NCBI GenBank assembly: GCA_028293425.1
Contig: JAQGOV010000298.1
Coordinates: forward strand, 1 to 50,180
Source of the DNA: Verrucomicrobiales bacterium
Lineage (GTDB): Bacteria; Verrucomicrobiota; Verrucomicrobiia; Limisphaerales; JAQGOV01
Direction of reading: 5' to 3'
DNA: 50,180 nt
Part shown: in pieces, positions 9,201-17,114 of the stretch
Position numbering within the stretch: position 1 is the first letter of the stretch
Layout: the number at the start of each line of letters is the position of its first letter
Made by a program: the position numbers and the translations under genes
The notes under the pieces: model-generated
Told to the model about the DNA's origin: nothing
The model's input: the letters and a program-made list of their open reading frames with translations, nothing else
Databases searched by the model: none

Positions 9201-9626
9201 TGGAACCGGGGTGACGCTCAGCGGGGAAGTGAGTTGTTTCGCGAGCGCGGCTGCCAAACCTGTCACGCGGCCACATCGGCGGTCGGACCCGATCTTGCCG
9301 GAGTGACCGAGCGTTTCTCACCCAACGACTTGTTCAACGCCATTCTCTACCCAAGCCGGGATGTGGCGGGCCCTTATCGGATGGAAGTATTCCGAATGCG
9401 CGATGGCACTTCCTACAATGGGATCGTCGCCTTTGAATCGGCTGATGGAGTCATCCTGCGAACCAGTGCTACTTCGACCATCCGGTTGAACGACTCAGAG
9501 ATTCTCTCCCGGCAGCCGAGCATGCTGTCGCTCATGCCCGCGGGGCTGCTCGAAGGCTTCGACGCACGGAGCATCGCCGATCTCTACAGTTACCTCAAAA
9601 CCTTGCAGATGAGGTCTGGAAATTAA
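6276..9626 (+). CDS. PVC-type membrane-bound dehydrogenase / HEAT / heme-binding protein
   Basis: A 1116-residue exported protein of the type annotated in Planctomycetes and Verrucomicrobia as 'putative membrane-bound dehydrogenase' (TIGR02604-like) joined to a 'putative heme-binding domain' (TIGR02603-like). A signal peptide (residues ~10-33) is followed by a sugar-dehydrogenase-like beta-propeller (~40-370, with GPDGWLYFIGGN and DFDFNWMGDIFTYDSD). Then come HEAT-like helical repeats (~400-930) and a C-terminal c-type cytochrome with the heme motif CQTCH at 993-997, followed by VGPDLAGVTERFSPNDL. The likely role is periplasmic oxidation of a sugar or alcohol with electron transfer to heme; the substrate is unknown. 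The TAA stop overlaps the convergent lysC stop by 4 bases. A promoter lies immediately upstream with almost no leader, and the start could be either of two adjacent ATGs. Confidence 0.88.
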   Translation: MMHIRHARSGRFPLISLICALLLVNITAAQLLAANLVPVPALGLRVASGFRVTLYADSDLANDIYAMTLDAQGNPVVTSEGYVRRLLDRNGDGVADAYEDIAATKTGGMGMLFDGNNLYFTGDKQLSVLEDTEGSGRNYGKPRAILPVNFTEHGGHAVRKGPDGWLYFIGGNDSGFGGLPLSGTASPIKKIEAGALLRISPDGTQIEAVAQGFRNPYDFDFNWMGDIFTYDSDVERDFFLPWYSPTRAYHIGFGQHHGWRLDGFRRSWARQDYYADTVDILAPLGRGSPTGVAVYRHHQFPAYYRNGLFALDWTFGKVFFLNLQPSGASYQSAPEVFLEPIGTQGFAPTDIAVTPEGSLLISIGGRKTRGAIYKIDFPGGRPAEETAADQLLNSLSEVRRVLEAPQPLEAWSRAQWEPLAQKLGAGPFAEAVLDQAFSSFARVRAVEVLTELFGGLNEELSQTASRVNLGFVRARVAWSLGRRPNGNAVSVLLALSRDPDLMVRRSALEALIEQASSLNNIALQQAIGPNLGLGNKRVRMAAAHLATYLPEVAWKALSAQSVRSDAQTRLSVALVSLWRDDLRAVNPSAIQTALDILTRAASHDLQLQAVRIVMLGMGDYHLHEPSLEAYTGYETAFSLETQPELLARIRKTTGALLPSGDPILDTEIGRLLAMVSDDNPQTSAKALNMITASTSPTSDFHWLTVLSRLQGPVPTNNAARVAQAVLSLERKLAGMELRTKQNWTTRLAEISQRLMERDSKVADAMLRHPDFVSSAHLVLVPSFNSEQYQAAARRFALEVRKNPRFTWTGPLIDLLDSLPPAEARPLFRQQWPNIILRDEILLKLAKNPEPLDREKLVQGLASTRMEVVRASIAALRKLPTQSPDGLLLPAYRLLRRLVSEPKEAKAREELLGLLSQVTGQKWNIQEPSEKTQATFQKSYQPPFAWFAQRYPSLAKQLDENTNDDVRWNALLRNVAWNRGDAQRGSELFRERGCQTCHAATSAVGPDLAGVTERFSPNDLFNAILYPSRDVAGPYRMEVFRMRDGTSYNGIVAFESADGVILRTSATSTIRLNDSEILSRQPSMLSLMPAGLLEGFDARSIADLYSYLKTLQMRSGN

Positions 9627-10840
9627 CCGAGGAAAGCAGCATGCACTGACTTCATGGCCTGCTCGCCTTTGGCGAGATCGATGACCACGGAAATCTTGAT
9701 CTCGCTCGTGGAAATCATCTGGATGTTCACGTTGGCTTGCGCCAGCGCATCAAACATCTTGGCCGCGACTCCGGAATGGCTCCGCATTCCAACACCCACA
9801 ATCGAAAGCTTGCCAATATTCTCGTCCGCAATCACTTCACGGTATCCGATATTACTCTTGATGCCGGCAAGAACCTTCTGGGCCTTGAGCAACTCGGGCT
9901 TGTCCAGGGTAAAGGAGATATCGGTCGCCGGAGTTCCCGAGCCATGGCTTGCTGTCTGGACAATCATGTCGACATTGATCGATGCATCTCCCAGCGCTCT
10001 AAAGATCCTGGCTGCCATCCCGGGATGATCCGGCACAGCCGCAAGCGTGACCTTGGCCTGGTTCTTGTCGAGAGAAACGCCGCGAATCACGACGTCTTCC
10101 ATGTTCTTGGTTTCTTCTTTCACAATGGTACCTGGGTTGTCATTCAGACTGGAGCGCACTTCAAAGATAACTCCAAATTTTTTTGCAAATTCCACCGAAC
10201 GGCTTTGCATCACTTTGGCCCCGAGGCTGGCCAGTTCGAGCATTTCGTCATACGAAATCTCCTCGAGCTTACGCGCGGTGGGCACAAGGCGAGGGTCAGC
10301 CGTGTAAACACCATCCACATCCGTATAAATCTGGCAAAGGTCCGCTTTCAACGCCGCTGCCAAAGCAATGGCCGTCAGGTCGGAACCGCCGCGACCCAAA
10401 GTGGTGATATTTCCCTCGGCGGTTTGCCCCTGGAAGCCTGCTACAATCACCACATTGCCATCATCCAGAAACTCATGAACCTGCTTGGGAGTGATGTTTT
10501 GAATCTTGGCTTTGGTGTGAACCCCATCGGTGACAATGCCGGCCTGGGCGCCCGTGAGCGACACTGCTTTCAGCCCGAGGCTATGCAATGCCATGGCCGT
10601 GAGAGCAATCGTTGTTTGCTCCCCGGTGGAGAGCAGCACGTCCATTTCCCGCTCATTTGGCAAAGGGCTAATCTCCTTCGCCATCTTGATCAGGTTATCT
10701 GTCACTCCACTCATGGCGGACACAACCACTACGATCTGGTCGCCTTTGGCTCGGTACTCAGCCACACGCCTGGCAACGTTTTTGATTCGGTCCGTGTTAC
10801 CGACCGAAGTGCCGCCATATTTTTGAACAATCAAAGCCAT
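9623..10840 (-). CDS. lysC: Aspartate kinase
   Basis: Aspartokinase phosphorylates L-aspartate, the first step to lysine, threonine and methionine. The 405 residues begin with KYGGTSVG, the kinase signature. They contain the amino-acid-kinase loop GRGGSDLTA near 150 and end in two ACT domains (~265-405, including VGVGMRSHSGVAAKMFDAL). The ACT domains are the usual site of feedback inhibition by lysine and/or threonine. Length fits the monofunctional beta-type enzymes. It is the last gene of the leftward operon hom-thrC-methyltransferase-lysC, 53 bases after the methyltransferase. The ATG has no evident Shine-Dalgarno. The stop overlaps the stop of the convergent heme protein gene. Confidence 0.95.
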   Translation of the reverse strand: MALIVQKYGGTSVGNTDRIKNVARRVAEYRAKGDQIVVVVSAMSGVTDNLIKMAKEISPLPNEREMDVLLSTGEQTTIALTAMALHSLGLKAVSLTGAQAGIVTDGVHTKAKIQNITPKQVHEFLDDGNVVIVAGFQGQTAEGNITTLGRGGSDLTAIALAAALKADLCQIYTDVDGVYTADPRLVPTARKLEEISYDEMLELASLGAKVMQSRSVEFAKKFGVIFEVRSSLNDNPGTIVKEETKNMEDVVIRGVSLDKNQAKVTLAAVPDHPGMAARIFRALGDASINVDMIVQTASHGSGTPATDISFTLDKPELLKAQKVLAGIKSNIGYREVIADENIGKLSIVGVGMRSHSGVAAKMFDALAQANVNIQMISTSEIKISVVIDLAKGEQAMKSVHAAFLG

Positions 10841-10893
10841 CGTTGTGTAATGGTAAAATTTTGCCGGAAATTGGAACAGGAAACAAAATTATT

Positions 10894-11943
10894 TTATTTC
10901 ACCTTCTTCTTCAAAGGCCATCCGCTCGCGTTGCGCAGCCTGACCTTGGTCGCTGGGTTCCCTCTATTCCTTTCAAAACCAAGGATGCTTTCGTTGTCAG
11001 ACGGGCTCTCCCAGGTTCCAAAACAGTTCAACCCAAGCTTCGTAAGTTGTTGTCGCACCTGGCGGTTTCGATATCGAAACGAAGAAAACAAATGGAGTTT
11101 AAATCCAGCCTTCAGCTTTAGCTCCTGGCCATTCACCACCACTGTCACGTTCTCCAGCAGCTTAAGCACGGCGCGGATTTCAAAGAAGGCCGGTTTCTCA
11201 AGAAGATTAAACACCAACTCGCCGCAGTCGTTCGAAAAACCCAGATTGCCTAAAAACGAGCTCAGCCAACCTCGGGTCTTTTGATTATCGTATTGGGCCA
11301 GAAGACTCGCCTTGGACGCCTCATCCAAATGCTCCGGGATCAGGTTAGCGCTAGTGAGCAGGTAATCGCCGGGTTTGAGGAAAGAGCGAAACATCGACAG
11401 CAGCTTGCCCGGCGGCAACACCGGAAGCATTCCGAAGAACGTAAACACTCGATGCTCCGGTCCTGACTCGCTGCGGAACAATTCGTTGATTTGTTTAACT
11501 CGGGGGAGGTCCGCGCAGATGGAATCCTCAACCGTGCATCCAGTCAATTGTACCACCTGCTGAGCCAGGACGAGCAAAGGAATGCTCACATCCAGCGCTG
11601 TAAACCGCACCTGGCAGCCGTGTTTCTGCAGCGTGTTTACAAGAAGCTGCTCCTTCTCCCCGCCGCCACATCCAAGTCCAATAATGTGAACCGCGGTTCC
11701 CTTTAAGTTGGCCCCCAGGCGTTTAAAGCATCCCAGGTATTGCTTGTAGGTATCCCCCTTTTTCATGAACGGGGAATACGCTCTCCGCAGTTCCAGCCAG
11801 TGGCTGGCCTGCTCTGGCGCAACATAAAGGAATTTCGGATTGACCGTGCCCTTGCGAACGCAATCCACCAACTCCCTGCCTAATCCAAGCGGATATTGCG
11901 AAGGATGAATGATGAGCCGAGCACAACCCTTTGATTTCATCAT
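10894..11943 (-). CDS. EgtD-like (Methyltransf_33) SAM-dependent methyltransferase, substrate unknown
   Basis: A 349-residue cytosolic protein. It resembles the histidine N-alpha-methyltransferase family: a SAM-binding motif GLGCGGGEKEQLL (89-101), TALDVS (115-120) for the next strand, FFGMLPVLPPGK (169-180), FLKPGDYLLTSANL (188-201), AQYDNQ (216-221) and a C-terminal AGFKLHLFSSFRYR (279-292). Against EgtD as I recall it, positions that bind histidine are not kept. The GSTIGN asparagine is replaced in GMLPVL, and the glutamate two residues before the conserved serine is Phe286 (Ser288 is kept). The substrate is therefore probably not histidine. It lies between thrC (28 bases upstream) and lysC (53 bases downstream) on the same strand, an unexpected place. 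ATG-ATG start; no Shine-Dalgarno seen. Confidence 0.72.
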   Translation of the reverse strand: MMKSKGCARLIIHPSQYPLGLGRELVDCVRKGTVNPKFLYVAPEQASHWLELRRAYSPFMKKGDTYKQYLGCFKRLGANLKGTAVHIIGLGCGGGEKEQLLVNTLQKHGCQVRFTALDVSIPLLVLAQQVVQLTGCTVEDSICADLPRVKQINELFRSESGPEHRVFTFFGMLPVLPPGKLLSMFRSFLKPGDYLLTSANLIPEHLDEASKASLLAQYDNQKTRGWLSSFLGNLGFSNDCGELVFNLLEKPAFFEIRAVLKLLENVTVVVNGQELKLKAGFKLHLFSSFRYRNRQVRQQLTKLGLNCFGTWESPSDNESILGFERNRGNPATKVRLRNASGWPLKKKVK

Positions 11944-11971
11944 TTAATGCGGAAGCCGGGCGATGAAGCGG

Positions 11972-13072
11972 TTAAAGCCCGATCACGCGCATGACTGCTT
12001 CCTTCGTGGGCGGCACGATGATTGGCTCAAAGCCAGCCGTCTGGATCGCGCAATCCGGGTCTTTCAAACCATGCCCGGTCATGGTGGCGGTAATCAGGCT
12101 CCCTTCTGGGATCAAACCCTCTTTCACACATCGGATCAGGCCCGCCAGCGGCGCGGCGCAAGCGGGCTCCACAAAGATGCCTTCTGTGCGCGCGATCAAC
12201 TTGTAAGCTGCCAGGATTTCCTCGTCGCTCACTTTGCCAATGTGGCCATTGGATTCCTTGAGCGCGGTGGTGGCTCCAATCCAGCTCGCTGGGTTGCCAA
12301 TTCGAATAGCTGTGGCAACTGTCTGCGGGTCAGAGATCGGATGGCCATCGACGATCGGAGCGGCCCCGGCGGCTTGAAACCCAAACATGCGTGGCAAACT
12401 CTTCGACTTACCAGCCTTATGATATTCTTTGTAACCGCGCCAATAAGCGGTGATGTTCCCGGCATTACCGACGGGCAGGAAATGGAAATCCGGGGCATTC
12501 CCCAAAGTGTCGCAAATTTCGAAAGCGGCAGTTTTCTGTCCCTCAATGCGAACAGGGTTGATGCTGTTCACTACCTCAACTTTTCCGGTTTCACCCAGTT
12601 CACGGACAATGCGCAACGCTTCGTCGAAGTTCCCCTCGATCGCGATGGTAGTAGCTCCATACATCAACGCCTGCGCCAGCTTGCCCAAGGCGATCTTCCC
12701 ATTAGGCAACAGCACCACGCACTTCATCTTGGCCCGAGCCGCATACGCTGCCGCCGAGGCGGAAGTGTTTCCCGTGCTGGCACAAATGACCACGCTCGCG
12801 CCACGTTCCTTGGCTTTCGAAACGGCCATGGTCATGCCGCGATCTTTGAACGAGCAGGTCGGATTGAGCGCTTCGTATTTAAGGAAAAGATCAAATTTGC
12901 CACCAATAGCTTCCACGAAGTTTTTGACGGGAATGAGCGGAGTGTTGCCCTCGTGCAAGGTGACCACCGGGGTGGCATCGGTAACCGGCAGATATTCCGC
13001 GTAACGTTGAATCACTCCTCCCCAGGCGGGCTGGGAGGCAACGGGCTTGGCACTGGTTGGATGACCGCTCAT
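11972..13072 (-). CDS. thrC: Threonine synthase
   Basis: Converts O-phospho-L-homoserine to L-threonine with PLP. The 366 residues show the fold-type II PLP enzyme pattern: HEGNTPLIPVKN (40-51), SFKDRGM with the PLP lysine at 76, the phosphate-binding CASTGNTSASAAAYA near 100, and PVGNAGNITAYWRGY near 200. Length corresponds to the shorter class of threonine synthases. It begins 3 bases after the hom stop, indicating translational coupling, and is followed by the EgtD-like methyltransferase after 28 bases. Confidence 0.94.
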   Translation of the reverse strand: MSGHPTSAKPVASQPAWGGVIQRYAEYLPVTDATPVVTLHEGNTPLIPVKNFVEAIGGKFDLFLKYEALNPTCSFKDRGMTMAVSKAKERGASVVICASTGNTSASAAAYAARAKMKCVVLLPNGKIALGKLAQALMYGATTIAIEGNFDEALRIVRELGETGKVEVVNSINPVRIEGQKTAAFEICDTLGNAPDFHFLPVGNAGNITAYWRGYKEYHKAGKSKSLPRMFGFQAAGAAPIVDGHPISDPQTVATAIRIGNPASWIGATTALKESNGHIGKVSDEEILAAYKLIARTEGIFVEPACAAPLAGLIRCVKEGLIPEGSLITATMTGHGLKDPDCAIQTAGFEPIIVPPTKEAVMRVIGL

Positions 13073-13075
13073 GTG

Positions 13076-14392
13076 TTAATCAAAACTTTCTACTCGGAAC
13101 ATTACCGGCTTCTCTTTCACAACGGCAAGTTGGCTGATCCGGTTAAGGGCCTTCGCCATGGCAGCATTCGTGGCATCATGAATCATCAGGATCAGCGGAA
13201 CAAACTCACCTTGATGGCCTTCCGGCTGAATCACCGACGAAATCCCAATCTTTGCCTTCGCCAGGATGGCCGCGATTCGGGCCAAAGTCCCGGGCCGGTC
13301 CGCCACGGATAATCTTACATAATAGCGGGAAACCGTCTGGTCAATCGGCAGCACCGCTCCTTCACGTTCATGAGGCACAAAAGGTGGAATTCGGCTTTTT
13401 GTCCCAAACTTCAAATCCAGGGCCGCATCCGCCAAATCGCTTAAAACCGCGCTGGCCGTCGCATCCTGTCCCGCTCCACGCCCATAATACAATGTGTCCC
13501 CCACAACATCGCCACGTACGTAAACGGCATTAAAGACACCATTCACGCTTGCCAGCACATGGCTGTTCGGGATGAGCGTCGGATAAACTGATACCTGCAC
13601 CGGCCCGCAGCCTTTACCGGGAATCTCAAGCTTTTTGACCATTCCCAGCAATTTGATCGTGTAGCCTAACTGCCCGGCAAATTGGATGTCCAAGGCCGTT
13701 ACCGCACGAATTCCTTCCACGTGAATCGATTTTGGGTTCACCCAAAACCCATGCGCCAGGGAAGCCAGGATCCCCGTCTTGTGCATGGCGTCATAGCCAT
13801 CCACATCGAGCGAGGGTTCCGCTTCGGCATAGCCAAGCCGCTGGGCATCTGCCAGCACTTCGGCGAAATCCGCACCTTCGTTCTTCATCCGGCTGAGGAT
13901 GTAATTGCAGGTCCCATTCACGATGCCGTAGAGCCGTGTAATGCGGTTGCCGATCAAACCTTCGCGCAGCACCTTGATAATCGGAATGCCCCCCGCAACG
14001 CTCGCTTCATAGTAAAGGTTTGCCCCAAACTGCCGCGCTGTCAGGAAAAGCTCCTCACCGTGTGCTGAAAGGAGGGCTTTGTTCGCGGTCACCACGGACT
14101 TGCCCAGCTTGAAAGCTTTGAGCACCACTTCCCTCGCCGTGGTGGTCCCGCCCATCAATTCCACCACCAGGTTCACGTGAGGATGTTCCACCACGGAAGC
14201 CCAATCGGTGGTCAGCAGGCTTTTGGGAATTTTTACCGGGCGCTTCTTGCTCAGGTCGCGCACGGCCACTTTGACAATGCTTAACTCCACGCCCAACCGC
14301 GACGTCATGAGCAAGCCGTTGCGTTGAACGGCTTGATAGACGCCGCCCCCCACCGTTCCGCCACCAATGATGCCGAGATTAATCTGCTGCAT
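13076..14392 (-). CDS. hom: Homoserine dehydrogenase
   Basis: Reduces aspartate semialdehyde to homoserine with NAD(P)H. From ATG 14392 the protein is 438 residues, the usual length. It opens with the Rossmann motif NLGIIGGGTVGGGV and contains VVTANKALLS and VAGGIPIIKVLREGL near 130-170. The catalytic region GYAEAEPSLDVDGYDAMHK lies near 200, and a C-terminal ACT domain (~355-430, RPGTLARIAAIL) probably senses threonine. The frame is open back to ATG 14479, but those 29 residues precede the conserved start and look like untranslated sequence. First gene of the leftward threonine operon; the promoter must lie in 14393-14642, where I could not fix it. Confidence 0.93.
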   Translation of the reverse strand: MQQINLGIIGGGTVGGGVYQAVQRNGLLMTSRLGVELSIVKVAVRDLSKKRPVKIPKSLLTTDWASVVEHPHVNLVVELMGGTTTAREVVLKAFKLGKSVVTANKALLSAHGEELFLTARQFGANLYYEASVAGGIPIIKVLREGLIGNRITRLYGIVNGTCNYILSRMKNEGADFAEVLADAQRLGYAEAEPSLDVDGYDAMHKTGILASLAHGFWVNPKSIHVEGIRAVTALDIQFAGQLGYTIKLLGMVKKLEIPGKGCGPVQVSVYPTLIPNSHVLASVNGVFNAVYVRGDVVGDTLYYGRGAGQDATASAVLSDLADAALDLKFGTKSRIPPFVPHEREGAVLPIDQTVSRYYVRLSVADRPGTLARIAAILAKAKIGISSVIQPEGHQGEFVPLILMIHDATNAAMAKALNRISQLAVVKEKPVMFRVESFD

Positions 14393-14579
14393 ACAATAAG
14401 AGCGGCGAGCTTGCCCACAATTCAGCCTCAAAACAACTGGATTTTGATTGAGAAGTGAGCCCACCAAGTTGTAATCCATGAAAATGATTCCATTAGCCGC
14501 GCCGGATTCCCCGTTCCGCTCATTAGGCTGCCCGCCTCACAATCCCTCACTCAGCAGCCCTTTTTCTCGCCTTGTTGCC

Positions 14580-14607
14580 TTGACTGATTCCTGCTTGGTT
14601 CTATGAT
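14580..14607 (+). promoter_or_regulatory. Sigma70-type promoter of enolase
   Basis: TTGACT (14580-14585) and TATGAT (14602-14607) lie 16 bases apart. The predicted start of transcription is near 14614, leaving a leader of about 29 bases before ATG 14643. Confidence 0.6.
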
Positions 14608-14639
14608 TCGCGCTCGGTTTTGTGGCATTGAGAAATTAG

Positions 14640-15914
<1,275 letters not shown>

Positions 15915-15931
15915 AATTTCGGTTCCTCCTT

Positions 15932-15967
15932 AACCGGAAGTTGGCGCAAGCCTCTTCCGGTTTTTTT
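15932..15967 (+). terminator. Rho-independent terminator of enolase
   Basis: AACCGGAAG (15932-15940) pairs perfectly with CTTCCGGTT (15954-15962) around a 13-base loop, running into a T tract to 15967. The remaining ~240 bases to the next start (15968-16205) show no gene and no other clear structure. Confidence 0.85.
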
Positions 15968-16205
15968 GTCTCGAAACTTTTCCACGAGCCGGGTGTTTCC
16001 ATTCTCAGACAGCGACTCTGATGCCCCGGCTCGAATGCAGAGCAAAGCTGACCCCGCAGTTAATTCGAAATTCCCCAAGGAGGAATAAGGGAACTGAATC
16101 CGGCGCTTGAGCCAGCGCCGGGACCAGTTCAAACGTTGGACTCCATTTCCCGTGAGTTGCTTCCGCTCGCTCTTTGGCACACTTTTATCCGGCAGCAACC
16201 ACGCT

Positions 16206-17099
16206 ATGAATATTCTTATCACAGGCGCCTCCGGATTGATCGGTTCCCATTTGGGGCCTTTTCTCCAGGATCAAGGGCATCGCGTGTGGAAGCTCAAGCG
16301 TGGCGCTCCAGCCCCAGGCAGCCCGTCCTGGGACCCGGTTGCCGGTGCCATCGATCTCGAGCCTGCTGGTGCGCTCGACGCCGTGATTCACTTGGCCGGT
16401 GAGAATGTCGCCCAGCCCTGGAAGCGGGCCGTTCGAAAACGTATTCGCGAGAGCCGTGTCAATTCTACCCGTTTGCTTGCGGAAAAGCTCGCTCACCTTC
16501 CGCGAAAGCCAAAGGTGCTCATTTGCGCCTCCGCCACTGGATTTTACGGAAACCGCGGCGATGAACTTCTCGATGAACAAAGCTTGCCCGGTCACGGCTT
16601 TCTTCCCGAAATTTGCCGAGAATGGGAAGGCGCTGCTGAGGCTGCGGAGGATGTCGGCATCCGGGTAGTTTATTTGCGTTTCGGCATTGTTCTCTCACCC
16701 AAGGGCGGGGCGCTCAAACGAATGCTCCCCATCTTCAAATGGGGGCTCGGCGGAAAGTTAGGCAATGGCCATTATTATTGGAGTTGGATCGCTTTGGAGG
16801 ACGTCCTCGGAGTTGTCGTTCACGTGTTGGCCAATGATAGCCTGTCTGGTCCAATCAACACCGTCACTCCCTTCCCAGTCACCAACGCGGAGTTTACCAG
16901 GGCACTCGCAAAGGCCGTGAAGAGGCCAGCCTTTCTGGCTGTCCCGCCTTTTGTGCTCGAAGTCCTGCTTGGCCAAATGGCTGATGAAGTCCTGCTCTGC
17001 AGCTTTCGGGTCATGCCCGCGCGCCTCATCCAAAGCGGATTCCATTTTAAATACCCCAGCCTCAACTCAGCCTTTAGCAGGCTCCTGAACGAATCTTAA
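16206..17099 (+). CDS. TIGR01777-type NAD(P)-binding epimerase-like protein (YfcH family)
   Basis: A 297-residue extended short-chain dehydrogenase-like protein of the family usually annotated 'TIGR01777 family oxidoreductase'. Its physiological substrate is unknown. MNILITGASGLIGSHL gives the Rossmann GxxGxxG motif, AVIHLAGENVAQPW is the family signature near 60, and SATGFYGNRGDE near 105 replaces the usual catalytic segment. WSWIALEDVLGVV and INTVTPFPVTNAEF near 190-220 are also typical, and the C-terminal DUF1731-like end (VMPARLIQSGFHFKYP) is present. The frame opens at 16107, but homology begins at ATG 16206, so that start is used. No clear Shine-Dalgarno. Convergent with the GH32 fusion gene, 15 bases apart. 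Confidence 0.88.
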   Translation: MNILITGASGLIGSHLGPFLQDQGHRVWKLKRGAPAPGSPSWDPVAGAIDLEPAGALDAVIHLAGENVAQPWKRAVRKRIRESRVNSTRLLAEKLAHLPRKPKVLICASATGFYGNRGDELLDEQSLPGHGFLPEICREWEGAAEAAEDVGIRVVYLRFGIVLSPKGGALKRMLPIFKWGLGGKLGNGHYYWSWIALEDVLGVVVHVLANDSLSGPINTVTPFPVTNAEFTRALAKAVKRPAFLAVPPFVLEVLLGQMADEVLLCSFRVMPARLIQSGFHFKYPSLNSAFSRLLNES

Positions 17100-17114
17100 A
17101 TTTGAAAAACCCGG

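Noticed and set aside
9737..11284. 515-residue open frame on the plus strand
   Set aside because: It lies antisense to lysC and the EgtD-like gene, shows no recognisable domain, and mirrors their codon bias; a shadow frame.
11963..13312. 449-residue plus-strand open frame
   Set aside because: Antisense to thrC and hom, both unambiguous genes; no motif seen.
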